Positions 15,373 to 23,910 of a DNA stretch of 64,000 nucleotides are shown piece by piece. A model generated the notes under the pieces. It did not search any database, was not told the DNA's origin, and saw only the letters and a program-made list of their open reading frames with translations. The stretch spans positions 20,057-84,056 of the forward strand of contig JACIVP010000004.1 in assembly GCA_014361455.1 (NCBI GenBank), written 5' to 3'. The stretch comes from Candidatus Methanosuratincola sp. (GTDB lineage Archaea > Thermoproteota > Methanomethylicia > Methanomethylicales > Methanomethylicaceae). The stretch's first letter is position 1; every line of letters begins with the position of its first letter. The translations under genes and the position numbers were made by a program.

Positions 15373-16758
15373 ATGAAGTTCGATCTCATAGTTATAGGCA
15401 GCGGCTCCGGGCTCGACGTGGCTGCGGCTGCAGCGGGCAGAGGTCTCAGCGTGGCGATTATAGAAAAGGGTCCATTGGGCGGGACCTGCCTGAACCGCGG
15501 GTGCATACCCTCGAAGATGCTTATACACAGTGCCGATGTCATGGAGACCATCAAAGGGGCTGAGAAATTCGGGATAAACGTGAAGGGATGCGAGGTTAAC
15601 TATCCGTCCATTGTGGATCGGGTCACATCTGAGGTGGATTCAGAGTCTAAGTCTATAGAAGAGGCACTGCTGCGTTCAGAAAACCCTGTCCTTTTCAAGG
15701 GGATCGGTAGCTTCACAGGGCCGAAGCAGGTTCGGGTGAACGGGGAGGAGATCACGGCTGAGAAGATCCTCATTGCAGCAGGGAGCCGCCCCAAGATCCC
15801 TAAAATAGATGGTCTATCGGAGGCTGGCTTCATCACCAGCGACGAGGCCCTGCGCCTCAGGGAACAGCCAAGGACCCTCACCATCATTGGGGGCGGATAC
15901 ATTGCCGCAGAGCTGGCGCACTTCTTCGGCTCGCTCGGGACAGAGGTCAATATAGTCCACAGAAATGAGGTGCTGCTGAACAACGAGGACGAGGAAGTTG
16001 CGCGGGCGTTCACCGGGATAGCGTCCAAAAAGTACCATGTTCTCACCTCCTCCGAGCCAGTCTCAGTGAGGCGCCAGGCTGGTGTTTATGAGGTTGCCGT
16101 CAAGAACCTCAAGGAATCATCCACTGTGACATTGGAGTCAGACCAGCTCTTGGTGGCTGCTGGGAGGGTGCCAAACTCGGACCTGCTCGATCTTGGGAAA
16201 ACCGCCGTCATCGTCGATCATAGGGGATACATAAAGGTGAACGAGTACCTTGAGACTAATGTGCCTGGCATATTCGCACTTGGCGACATAATCGGAAGGT
16301 ACCCTTTCAAGCACGCAGCCAACCTCGAGGCAGAGTACGCGCTCCAAAACATTCTCTCCCCTGAAGAAAAGGTCCCGGTCGATTACACTGCGATGCCTCA
16401 TGCTGTTTTCGCGTCACCGCAGATAGCCTCCGTCGGGAGCACGGAGCAGGAGCTCCAGTCCAAAGGCATTGAGTATGTCGCCGCCAAGTGGCAGTACATA
16501 GACTCTGGCATGGGCAAGGCAATCGAGGATCGCAACGGATTCGTGAAGTTCCTCTATGAGAAGAAGGGTCTGAAGATACTGGGGTGCCACATATTGGGCA
16601 CCGATGCTGCGACCCTGATACACGAGGTTATTGTCGCGATGAAGAGTGGAAAAGGCGACGCATTCAGCATAATTGAACCTGTGCACGTACATCCTGCTCT
16701 GCCCGAGGTCGTCCAGAGGGCAGCCTCGAACATACACTTCCACGACCACCAGCACTAG
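15373..16758 (+). CDS. Dihydrolipoyl dehydrogenase-like pyridine nucleotide-disulfide oxidoreductase
   Basis: A 461-residue flavoprotein. It has FAD motif GSGSGLDVAAAAAG, the redox disulfide GGTCLNRGCIPSKM, the NAD motif IIGGGYIAAELAHF and the catalytic His-Glu pair in HVHPALPEVVQ. It ends in a histidine-rich tail (HFHDHQH) that may bind metal. GGTGA precedes the ATG at 15373. The family oxidises dihydrolipoamide or related dithiols with NAD. No lipoate-dependent complex is nearby, so the substrate is open; mycothione- or mercuric-reductase-like roles cannot be excluded. It is probably co-transcribed with the Rieske gene. Confidence 0.85.
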   Translation: MKFDLIVIGSGSGLDVAAAAAGRGLSVAIIEKGPLGGTCLNRGCIPSKMLIHSADVMETIKGAEKFGINVKGCEVNYPSIVDRVTSEVDSESKSIEEALLRSENPVLFKGIGSFTGPKQVRVNGEEITAEKILIAAGSRPKIPKIDGLSEAGFITSDEALRLREQPRTLTIIGGGYIAAELAHFFGSLGTEVNIVHRNEVLLNNEDEEVARAFTGIASKKYHVLTSSEPVSVRRQAGVYEVAVKNLKESSTVTLESDQLLVAAGRVPNSDLLDLGKTAVIVDHRGYIKVNEYLETNVPGIFALGDIIGRYPFKHAANLEAEYALQNILSPEEKVPVDYTAMPHAVFASPQIASVGSTEQELQSKGIEYVAAKWQYIDSGMGKAIEDRNGFVKFLYEKKGLKILGCHILGTDAATLIHEVIVAMKSGKGDAFSIIEPVHVHPALPEVVQRAASNIHFHDHQH

Positions 16759-16759
16759 G

Positions 16760-17506
16760 TCAGCTCATCTTCTTGAAGGCATACGTGCCTACCGCCACAA
16801 GCACCGCAACATAGACTGCGGCGACCCCGAGGTCAATTGCCATCGGGAAGCTGTTCAGGTCAAGCAATGCCCCCCTCATCCCGTCGACTATGTAGGTGAG
16901 CGGATTGGCATAGGTAACCCAGCTCAGCCATCCTGGCAGGTTGTCTATCGGATATAGCGCCCCGCTGAGGAAGAAGAGGGGCATGATCAAGAAGGACTGG
17001 ACCAGTCCGACTCCCTCAAAGCTCGTCATCTGGGACCCTATCGCAAGCCCGAGACTCGTCGTGCCCATCGCTAGGAGGATCACAAAGAGAACCACCGCCC
17101 CCAAAGAGTATGCTGTATAGGTTATCCCAAACAGGGGTCCGAATAGGATGATTATCCCGCTCTGTATGAACCCGTCTGTGCACCCGCCGAGCATCTTGCC
17201 CACGAATATCGAGGCTCTGCTCATTGGAGAGACGAGGACCTCCTTGAAGAAGTCGATTTTCTTGTCCCAGACCACATAAAGCCCGAAGAAGATCGTTGTG
17301 AAGAGGACAACGAGCATCAGCACTCCGGGGAATATGAATGCTTGGTATCCTGCCTCCCCGACGGATATCGATGCGCCGAGCCCGCCCCCGAACGCCACCA
17401 TCCATATCAGCGGGTTCACTGTCGAGGAGACGAGGCGCGACTTCTCCCTGAGGAAAACCTTGACCTCCCTATACCAAAGCGCATAGATCCCCCAAAGATC
17501 ACTCAT
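16760..17506 (-). CDS. ABC-2 type transporter permease
   Basis: About 248 residues with six predicted membrane helices and the ABC-2 motif region (FFLSGALYPIDNLPGWL then YANPLTYIVDGMRG), typical of DrrB/NodJ-like exporters. The ATG at 17506 overlaps the stop of the ATPase gene. It forms an export complex with the following ATPase. The cargo is unknown; lipids, drugs and polysaccharides are family options. Confidence 0.9.
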   Translation of the reverse strand: MSDLWGIYALWYREVKVFLREKSRLVSSTVNPLIWMVAFGGGLGASISVGEAGYQAFIFPGVLMLVVLFTTIFFGLYVVWDKKIDFFKEVLVSPMSRASIFVGKMLGGCTDGFIQSGIIILFGPLFGITYTAYSLGAVVLFVILLAMGTTSLGLAIGSQMTSFEGVGLVQSFLIMPLFFLSGALYPIDNLPGWLSWVTYANPLTYIVDGMRGALLDLNSFPMAIDLGVAAVYVAVLVAVGTYAFKKMS

Positions 17507-18462
17507 CACGAATCAGCCCTCGCGTAGATTTCCGCCACATCATCCGCAGGCTCCTCCCTTATCTCCTTTCCAGTGATCTGCAGGAAGACATCGTTGAGTG
17601 TCGGCTCCCTCAGCTCGACGAACGAAACCTCCCCCAGATTAAGGAGGACCTCTTGGATATGAGCGCCCCCCTCATTAAGAATTATCGTGACAATGCCATC
17701 CTTGTAATCAGCCTTCGTGACATAGGGAAGCCCCTTTATGTACTCGAGCTTTGGATGTTCCACCTTCGCCCTTATCATGCTCTTGCCTACCTTCATCTTC
17801 AGTATGGAAGGCGAATCGAGTGCCTTGATCTCCCCATGGTCAATTATCGCTACGCGGTCGCAGAGCGAGTCCGCCTCTTCCATATAATGGGTTGTTACTA
17901 TGATCGTCACGCCCTGCTCCTCTGAGAGCCTGCCTATATACTCCCAGATGTGCTGCCTCGTCTGTGGGTCCAAGCCGAGGGTCGGCTCGTCTAGGAAGAG
18001 GATCTTCGGTTCATGGAGGAGTCCCCTTGCGAGCTCCAGCCGCCTTCTCATACCTCCTGAGTATGTCTTGACAAGGTCATTCGCCCTGTCTGTTAGATCG
18101 ACCAGTTCCAACGCCTTGCCTATCCTCCTCTTCCTCTCCTCCTTCGCTACCCCATACATCAGGGCATGGAGGTAGAGGTTTTCCCTCCCAGTCAGTATCT
18201 CGTCCGAGCTGGGCGTCTGGAAGACCATGCCTATGGACTCCCTGACTTTACCAGGCTCCTTCCTGACATCATAGCCGTTGACCTTGGCTGTCCCTTCGGT
18301 CGGAGGGAGGAGGGTGGTCAGCATGGAGAGCAACGTAGTCTTGCCAGCCCCGTTAGGACCTAGGAGCCCAAAGATCTCCCCCTCCTCAATGGAGAGGTCC
18401 ACACGGTTCACGGCGGTGATGTTCTTGTACCTCTTAGTTATCCCGAAAGTCTGGATTATCAT
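17506..18462 (-). CDS. ABC transporter ATP-binding protein (DrrA-like)
   Basis: A 318-residue ATPase with Walker A GPNGAGKTTLLS, Q-loop VFQTPSSDE, signature YSGGMRRRLELA, Walker B ILFLDEPTLGLDP and switch His in TTHYMEEAD. The roughly 90-residue C-terminal extension after the switch is usual in DrrA/CcmA-type exporters. The ATG at 18462 is chosen over a TTG three codons upstream. It is the first gene of a two-gene operon. An ArsR-type regulator is encoded divergently 266 bp away and may control it. Confidence 0.92.
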   Translation of the reverse strand: MIIQTFGITKRYKNITAVNRVDLSIEEGEIFGLLGPNGAGKTTLLSMLTTLLPPTEGTAKVNGYDVRKEPGKVRESIGMVFQTPSSDEILTGRENLYLHALMYGVAKEERKRRIGKALELVDLTDRANDLVKTYSGGMRRRLELARGLLHEPKILFLDEPTLGLDPQTRQHIWEYIGRLSEEQGVTIIVTTHYMEEADSLCDRVAIIDHGEIKALDSPSILKMKVGKSMIRAKVEHPKLEYIKGLPYVTKADYKDGIVTIILNEGGAHIQEVLLNLGEVSFVELREPTLNDVFLQITGKEIREEPADDVAEIYARADS

Positions 18463-18728
18463 AAGCCCCAACCCAGTTCGTCATCAATTCTGCCTTTAAC
18501 TTTATCGGCGGGGGTCCCCTTCAGATAGGGAGGAGCAGTTTATGCATAATCAATCCTTCTTTTACTGCTTTGGCAGGGGAGTTCATTTCATAACACGCGC
18601 GACAAGACGCTCCCCGCCCAGCCCATGATCAGATGACGGGTCGCCAGTCCAATGCCAAATACCTGTGCCCGCAATTAATATCCGAATTTATAGATATGTT
18701 TATATTGCCTTTTGCATGAAGTGCGATT

Positions 18729-19067
18729 ATGGATCTCTCAAATGATCGTATCACAGAGGTGAGGACAGACATCCTCAAGGCACTCTGCGACCCCGTCCGA
18801 CTTAACATTATTTATGCGCTCAAGGATGGGGAGCGGTGCGTATGCGAGCTGATCCCTTTGTTGAGGAGATCCCAGTCCACTGTATCGAAGGACCTGGACA
18901 TGCTCTACAGGTTTGGGATACTTGGGAGGCGCACTGAGGGCAAGAAGACTATATATTGGATCTTAAGCGAGGGGGTATTCAAGATACTCGAAGAGATAGA
19001 TAAGATAGCCATGAGGTCAATCTCAAACCTGGCAAAGAATTATTCCGAGTTCGAAAAGGCTCTGTGA
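18729..19067 (+). CDS. ArsR/SmtB-family transcriptional regulator
   Basis: A 112-residue winged-helix protein. KALCDPVRLNIIYALKDG leads into RCVCELIPLLRRSQSTVSKDL, where the C-V-C-E motif is the classic alpha3 metal-sensing site of ArsR proteins that bind As(III)/Sb(III) or soft metals. The wing is FGILGRRTEGKKTIYW. A TATA-like TTTATATTG lies about 30 bp before the ATG. Possible targets are its own gene and the divergent ABC exporter. Confidence 0.9.
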   Translation: MDLSNDRITEVRTDILKALCDPVRLNIIYALKDGERCVCELIPLLRRSQSTVSKDLDMLYRFGILGRRTEGKKTIYWILSEGVFKILEEIDKIAMRSISNLAKNYSEFEKAL

Positions 19068-19358
19068 GATGCAGCTCAGCGTCGCTGTTATATCTTCGAT
19101 TTGAAAAATTGAATTAAGTAAGTTGAGAACAATGAAAGCCTGCCTGATCAAGAACACGATTAAGAACGCTATAAATGAAAATGGGTTCTTTCTTTAGCCC
19201 GAACCCTGCCTCTCCTCTCCTCTCCTTTCCCATCTCCATCCTATTTTTTTCCCTTCTCTTCCCTCATTCTCCAGACTGCGGGTTCGAGCGCAAAGCCTAA
19301 TTATCAAAAAAGGCTCAGTTTTTTAACCTCCATTCATATCCAATACAGGTAGGTGTAG
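19068..19358. other. Intergenic region, no gene
   Basis: It holds a pyrimidine-rich tract (about 19195-19265) with a T7 run that could terminate the arsR transcript, and an AT-rich patch before 19359 that is likely the next promoter. A GGGTTCGAGC string near 19281 resembles a tRNA T-arm, but no tRNA can be built around it. Confidence 0.4.
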
Positions 19359-20621
19359 TTGGTGGGCTCATCAGAGATATTCAAAAGGGCAACCGAGAGC
19401 CTCCTCCTCAAGGATCCCTATGTGGAAAAGGTTTGGAACTTGGTTGGCGACACCAGCCTCTTCAGAAAGTCGCCCGAGTTCTTGACTTCCTTGCGAAGGG
19501 ACCTCTTACAGGAGTCTCTTGACTTTTTCCGGAGGCACAGCGCCTATTACTCTCAGCTCTTCGAGAGGCTGGGGATCGACCCCAAGAGTGCGGATTTCCC
19601 GGATCTGGCGAAGCTTGCCGTCCCATCGGATATGCTGAGGGGGGAGGGTCAAAAAAGGCTCCTTATCGATAGGGTCGAGCAGGGCGGGAGGTACTTCACA
19701 TCGAGCGGCACGACTGGGAAGGAGCCTGTCAAGATCTACCGGAGCCAGCTCGACCTTGCCATGATGATAAATACCAACACCCGCCTCTTTGAGCATGTTT
19801 ATGGGAGCAGGCTCGAGGAGGGGGAGGGGATCGCCCTCTTCTTAGACGCGCCTGAACCGAGGCAAAAGTTTAGCTTCGTGGCGCTTGTCCAGCTCGCCTT
19901 GGAGTGCAAGAACATCGAACTGCTGTATGGGATGGACTTGATCCATGGGGAGACCTCAGGAATGCAGTGGCAGAAACTCGTGCCAAACAAGGAGCGCATA
20001 TTGAAGTTTATGAAGAGCAAGGCGGAGCCCAAGCTCCTCTTCACCGCCCCGGCAGAGGTCTACCTTCTTGCCCAAAACTTCGAGAAGATGAATATCCTCA
20101 AGCGAATAATTTGCAAGCTGGTCACCGGCATGCCGCCAATCGGGCTGGGACGGGGAGGCGTTATCGTTACAGGGGGAGGCCCCAAGGGACATGCACTTCC
20201 ACCCTACGAGGAGATAGTCTCGCTTTCTAGCAAGTATTTCTTGGCGAACGACGCTTCGGGCACAGAGATCCCGTCGCCCTTCATGGACGTCTTTGGCATG
20301 ACCGAGGCACTCACTCCGCTCATAGACAAGTACGGATCCGTGAACAAGATGCCCCACCCGCTCTCGCACGTATTCCTTCTGGACCCCAAGACATATGAGA
20401 TGATGGATGACGAGGGGAAGGAGGGCATACTCGGCATATTCAATCCATTCGTGACATCCTGGTTAGAGGCATTCTACCCTGGTGATCTGATGTCCTCAAT
20501 ACCCTCGACGAGCTACTACGGAAGGGAGTTCAAGCACATTCGCCGCTTCACAGTCGAGGAGGGACGGGATCTGCAGCGTGCCTGCGGATGTACCTTGGGA
20601 GAGACGGTGACAAAGACGTAG
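19359..20621 (+). CDS. LuxE-like acyl-protein synthetase / phenylacetate-CoA ligase family protein
   Basis: A 420-residue member of the ANL-related LuxE family. The adenylate-binding motif is FTSSGTTGKEPVKIYRS (about residue 111), followed by a GxGxxxTGGGPKG loop (about 267) and DVFGMTEA. The family activates carboxylic acids as adenylates and transfers them to a protein Cys or to a carrier. Start codons are TTG 19359 or GTG 19362. No reductase, acyl carrier or polyketide gene is adjacent, so the acid and the acceptor are unknown. A CGC near the C-terminus (RACGCTLG) may matter for transfer or metal binding. Confidence 0.8.
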   Translation: MVGSSEIFKRATESLLLKDPYVEKVWNLVGDTSLFRKSPEFLTSLRRDLLQESLDFFRRHSAYYSQLFERLGIDPKSADFPDLAKLAVPSDMLRGEGQKRLLIDRVEQGGRYFTSSGTTGKEPVKIYRSQLDLAMMINTNTRLFEHVYGSRLEEGEGIALFLDAPEPRQKFSFVALVQLALECKNIELLYGMDLIHGETSGMQWQKLVPNKERILKFMKSKAEPKLLFTAPAEVYLLAQNFEKMNILKRIICKLVTGMPPIGLGRGGVIVTGGGPKGHALPPYEEIVSLSSKYFLANDASGTEIPSPFMDVFGMTEALTPLIDKYGSVNKMPHPLSHVFLLDPKTYEMMDDEGKEGILGIFNPFVTSWLEAFYPGDLMSSIPSTSYYGREFKHIRRFTVEEGRDLQRACGCTLGETVTKT

Positions 20622-20664
20622 GGGGTATCAGATGCTTTCTTGGACCCCTTCTCCGAGCAGCCAT

Positions 20665-20966
20665 GTGCGTTCGCAGAAGAGAAGGCGGGGGAGGAGGCGT
20701 CACCTGTCAGAGGCACTCATTAAGAAGGGGCACGGTGTGGTTGCGCTTGCCATGAGAGCAGCGGCATGCCGGTCCGGTCATCCCCTTGGGCATCTGGGTT
20801 CAGCATGTCATTTCGACCTGGCACCAGTGGGCTTGGTGCTAGAGGGGCAGATGCGGCTGTCCACCATGCAGCCTGCCGCACTCCCAATGGGAAGGTGATC
20901 CAGAACAGTGCCTACGGCATAGAGAGGGCAAAGGCGATCTTGGCTACATGCCCCAACATGATCTAG
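20665..20966 (+). pseudogene. Probable remnant of an NAD-dependent epimerase/SDR gene
   Basis: The plus strand shows LSEALIKKGHGVVALAMR, resembling the HL-x-EAL-x-x-GH-x-V-x-x-L-x-R strand of extended SDR epimerases. In another frame it reads LGARGADAAVHHAACRTPNG and YGIERAKAI, resembling G-x-DAVVHxAA and the NAD-binding helix. The frames differ and the start Gly-rich loop and catalytic YxxxK are absent, so it is a truncated, frameshifted relic. The region to 21076 holds nothing else recognisable. Confidence 0.42.
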
Positions 20967-21085
20967 TCTGGTCTGCAAGAACCGTCGAATAGCACATCAA
21001 AAACGGATACATTTAGGCGCATCTGTGAAAAAGTCCTTAAAAAAGCTTTATATCAATTCGCAGGTCATTTTACCCTGTGATCGAA

Positions 21086-21370
21086 ATGAAAATAGTTAAA
21101 GTCCTTGGCAACGACAGGCGACACAAGGTCTTTGTTTATGCTCTGAGCACCTGCGCCTGGTGCAAGAAGACGAAGAAGTTTCTTGAGGATCACGGGATTG
21201 AGTTCGAATATGTTGACGTGGACCTGTGCTCGAAAGAGGACATCGAAGTAATCAGGTCAGAACTCGAGAGACGTGGCGCGCCGATGAGCTTCCCATACAT
21301 AATCATTGATGATAATGTCGGGATACTCGGCTTCAGGGAGGATGAGCTTAAGGAGGCGCTTGGGGTTTGA
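21086..21370 (+). CDS. Glutaredoxin-like protein
   Basis: A 94-residue thioredoxin-fold protein with active site STCAWCKKTKKFL, the conserved cis-Pro in MSFPYIIIDD and a G-F-x-x-D-E-L end. It transfers electrons to disulfides. The next gene, the catalytic subunit of a ferredoxin:thioredoxin reductase, begins inside its stop codon (TTG overlapping TGA). This makes the glutaredoxin the likely direct electron acceptor of that enzyme. ATG 21086 is preferred; GTG 21077 is possible. Confidence 0.92.
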   Translation: MKIVKVLGNDRRHKVFVYALSTCAWCKKTKKFLEDHGIEFEYVDVDLCSKEDIEVIRSELERRGAPMSFPYIIIDDNVGILGFREDELKEALGV

Positions 21371-21915
21371 CGGGCTTAGAGGAAGCTAAACGGAGGGCTG
21401 AAAGCGACGCAAAATCTAGGGGATACTTCTTGAACCCAGACACCTCTTTCCTTAATGACCTCCTCGCGGGGCTGGTGGAGAACGAGCGCCGGTATGGGTA
21501 TCCTTCTTGCCCCTGCAGGATTGCGACTGGGAAGTTCGAGCTGGACCGTGACATAATATGCCCATGCGACTACAGGGATGCTGATGTGGAGAAATATGGG
21601 GCATGCTACTGTGCCCTCTACGTGAGAAAGGACATCTTCGAGGGAAAAACTCCCCTTAACCCGGTTCCGGAGCGCAGGCCTCCGCAAAAACAGCGGGCCG
21701 CAATCTCCGCTGCTGGGACCCCTGTGAGCGTTTCAGTAAAGGCTGCTGAGAAGCCAGATGTTGAGAAAAAGGAGAGTGGTGCACCAGGCATGAAGCTTTG
21801 GTACTGCAAGCAGTGCGGATACGTCGCGCTCAGGGACGAGCCGCCGTATCTTTGCCCTATCTGCAAGGCAAAGAAAGAGATGTTTGCTGAAGTGAAGCTC
21901 GAACTCGTCGGATGA
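21367..21915 (+). CDS. Ferredoxin:thioredoxin reductase catalytic subunit fused to a rubredoxin-like domain
   Basis: A 182-residue fusion. Residues 1-105 are FTR catalytic (beta) chain, with the six conserved cysteines in SCPCR, IICPCDYRD and YGACYCALYV binding a [4Fe-4S] cluster next to the active disulfide. After a charged linker, residues about 143-175 form a rubredoxin-like iron or zinc site (WYCKQCGYV and LCPICKAKK). It reduces the adjacent glutaredoxin with electrons from ferredoxin; the rubredoxin part could be a built-in electron donor. The start is a TTG overlapping the previous stop. Confidence 0.88.
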   Translation: MTGLEEAKRRAESDAKSRGYFLNPDTSFLNDLLAGLVENERRYGYPSCPCRIATGKFELDRDIICPCDYRDADVEKYGACYCALYVRKDIFEGKTPLNPVPERRPPQKQRAAISAAGTPVSVSVKAAEKPDVEKKESGAPGMKLWYCKQCGYVALRDEPPYLCPICKAKKEMFAEVKLELVG

Positions 21916-21920
21916 CGGGA

Positions 21921-22073
21921 TCAGGCGCGCCTCACTTCGATCTCTATTCTATTCCAGTCCTCGCCGACCCCCCTCAATGATGTGACTGCGCCAGAGATCG
22001 TTCCAGCAAGTATCCTCGAGACAAATTCGTTCAGGGGCACGTCTTTGCCATCAACCCGTACGATCGTTTCCAT
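21921..22073 (-). CDS. Small 50-residue protein with a strong ribosome-binding site
   Basis: On the minus strand an ATG at 22071-22073 follows GGAGGTGATAG by a short spacer, a near-perfect archaeal Shine-Dalgarno sequence. The 50-residue product begins METIVRVDGKDVPLNEFV and ends in an IEIEV strand and basic tail. The pattern (short beta strand, helix with hydrophobic face, beta strand) suggests a compact folded protein. Its function is unknown. It lies convergent with the FTR fusion gene. Confidence 0.72.
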   Translation of the reverse strand: METIVRVDGKDVPLNEFVSRILAGTISGAVTSLRGVGEDWNRIEIEVRRA

Positions 22074-22221
22074 TTTGATCTATCACCTCCTTTAACTACC
22101 AGATCGCTACAATTGTAACTCCACCTGCTTGTGAATGTATCCCCCAGGCAGCCGGTTGGTGCGGTAGCTGAAGATCCACGGCGAATTGGACGCCCCTCGC
22201 CGGTTGCTCCGTCCTTGGGGC

Positions 22222-23004
22222 TCAGGAACCCCCTTTTTCTGGGTATGCCTCTTTGAAGACCCTTTTGCTCCTTGCGTCAGAGATGGGCTTGCTCAATTTC
22301 ATCAATACTTCCACAGTCCTCTCCAGAAGCCCCCCGGGGATCCCGACAAGCATCTCCCCCCACTCCATATCCGTGGCAGAGCGCGATCCGTAGCACCCGA
22401 ACCCTATCTGGATCTCATTCTTGAGGTAGGTGGCGACCGCAATGCCCGAGCAGACAGATGCTTCGGTCTGGAGGTCTATCTTCAGGTGGCATCCTTCGTA
22501 GTACGTCCAGGTCTGGCACAGCCACATCGCCTGCTCCGGATTAACCCTGAGTATTACGACGTCGGGCTCTAAAAGAGCTAGATCCAATGGGGCGACCAGG
22601 ACACAGGCAACCGAGCCTGGCATCATCTTGGCGTTCGAACCGAGGCACCTTGAGGCGGCCTCTGGTTTGCCGAAGAGCCCGAGGGCGTGGTGGGCCTCTC
22701 CCTTGGATACCTTGTCCTTTACAGGCGCTCCGAAGGAACCTGGGCCTGGTCCGCACGCCATGTCAGTAGGCTGAACGGCAAGTGCCTTGCCCCATGTTGC
22801 CTCCATCACAGCCTGACAGAACCGTATTCTTTTCTGGGGGACTGAAAAGCCTCCTGGTACGCTCTCCCCTGCCCTCAAAAACTTGACCGCAATGGGGACT
22901 TTTTCAATCCCAAGGTTTTCGATCAGCTTCCTAGATATCTCGCGCTGGTCCAAAAAGCTCACCAACTGATCTCTGGGTGTGGAAAAAATAAGCTTTTTCA
23001 GCAT
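22222..23004 (-). CDS. DUF169 family protein
   Basis: A 260-residue protein of the DUF169 family: SRKLIENLGIEKVPIAVKFL, then RFCQAVMEATWGKALAV and MACGPGPGSFG, later YYEGCHLKIDLQTEASVCSG and GFGCYGSRSATDMEWGEM. The conserved Cys residues in FCQ, ACG and VCSG suggest a redox or metal site. The family is common in methanogens and anaerobes and no biochemical role is established. A single-gene unit. Confidence 0.85.
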   Translation of the reverse strand: MLKKLIFSTPRDQLVSFLDQREISRKLIENLGIEKVPIAVKFLRAGESVPGGFSVPQKRIRFCQAVMEATWGKALAVQPTDMACGPGPGSFGAPVKDKVSKGEAHHALGLFGKPEAASRCLGSNAKMMPGSVACVLVAPLDLALLEPDVVILRVNPEQAMWLCQTWTYYEGCHLKIDLQTEASVCSGIAVATYLKNEIQIGFGCYGSRSATDMEWGEMLVGIPGGLLERTVEVLMKLSKPISDARSKRVFKEAYPEKGGS

Positions 23005-23079
23005 GGGGGTTTACCATTGCGGGACTTTGGTCTTACTGTCACTCGGTGTAGCTTGCAAGTGGCGTTTGCCCCTTTTCTC

Positions 23080-23382
23080 TTGTGAAATCAGATATGTGGA
23101 CCCGATCCTTCTTAGCTCCTTGTCAGTGCTTTTGAGAAATTTCCTGAAAAGTTCAGCGCTCTCCCCTTCAGAATTCCCAAATCGTCGGTGGGCGCTGGCA
23201 GCCTCTTCGTCCTAGTCTTTCTTTATGCCCAGATCAGAGGTAATTGCTATGATCCCGATCGTCCTGAAGAGGGTGCCTTCCCCGACCGCCCTTTTGTGTA
23301 TCTCTTCGCAGATCCCCTCCACATTTGGCAACACCAAATTCGGATCTTTCGTGTTTTCCTTTAGGGTGACTATCCTGCTCAT
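23080..23382 (-). pseudogene. Remnant of a Y-family DNA polymerase (Dpo4/DinB) C-terminus
   Basis: The minus strand reads SRIVTLKENTKDPNLVLPNV, EGICEEIHKRAVGEGT and RTIGIIAITSDLGIKKD, then a stop. Downstream in a different frame comes GESAELFRKFLKSTDKELRR followed by IG. These match the little-finger domain and C-terminus of archaeal Dpo4: GRIVTMKRNSRN, IPKAIHVVAVTEDL and ESVKLLQKIL-RKIRRIGVR as I recall them. The catalytic palm and fingers are missing and the frame is broken. Confidence 0.68.
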
Positions 23383-23469
23383 AGATCCTGCCTCCCCCCT
23401 CCCTTCGGAGATGCATGCCACTCCAAGATGCAACACAGCCGCCTATAGCATGGCACTCCCGTACGAGCG

Positions 23470-23910
23470 TCATGCTATGTAGCTTGGGCTCTTGCCTTTC
23501 GGGGCTTCTTGCTGCTGGATGGTCGGCAGCGGTATCGGAGGAGGTATGTTCAGGGACCTCGCCAGGAAGATCCCTTCAATGAAGGAGATATTTGAGATCG
23601 ACTGGAGCACGACTGGCGGCAGGATCTTCTTCTCCTCAAAGTTCCTCTTCACTTCCTCGAGCTCTTTCTCATTCCCGGACACTTTGGCTACACCTTTCAG
23701 GGTGAGGTTAGCGATCGCCGGGTTGTAATTCACTGCAAATACGAAGTCAACCTCAAGCATTCCGTGAGCCTGTGTTATCTTCGTGATGCTTATGTTTGTC
23801 GTGACCTGAAGGTTTGTGATTCCCCCCTCAAGGTCTATCAATCTCTCGCCTGATATGTGGCTCAGGCTCACGTTTACGACATTGACCATACTAGACACCG
23901 AGTATACCAT
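23470..23910 (-). CDS. Conserved-looking protein of unknown function (SecB-like fold possible)
   Basis: A soluble 146-residue protein with alternating beta-strand pattern (VNVVNVSLSHI, TTNISITKI, LEVDFVFAVNYNPAIANLTL, KGVAKVSG), a charged helix (EKELEEVKRNFEEKK), and a Pro-rich tail. The strand-strand-helix order recalls SecB/OmpH-like beta sheets, but this is impression only. An ATG at 23889 (MVNVVNV) is an alternative start. No neighbour suggests a role. Confidence 0.6.
   Translation of the reverse strand: MVYSVSSMVNVVNVSLSHISGERLIDLEGGITNLQVTTNISITKITQAHGMLEVDFVFAVNYNPAIANLTLKGVAKVSGNEKELEEVKRNFEEKKILPPVVLQSISNISFIEGIFLARSLNIPPPIPLPTIQQQEAPKGKSPSYIA

Noticed and set aside
19270..19300. 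tRNA T-arm-like string GGGTTCGAGC
   Set aside because: No anticodon or acceptor stem can be assembled around it; probably chance or an old tRNA fragment.
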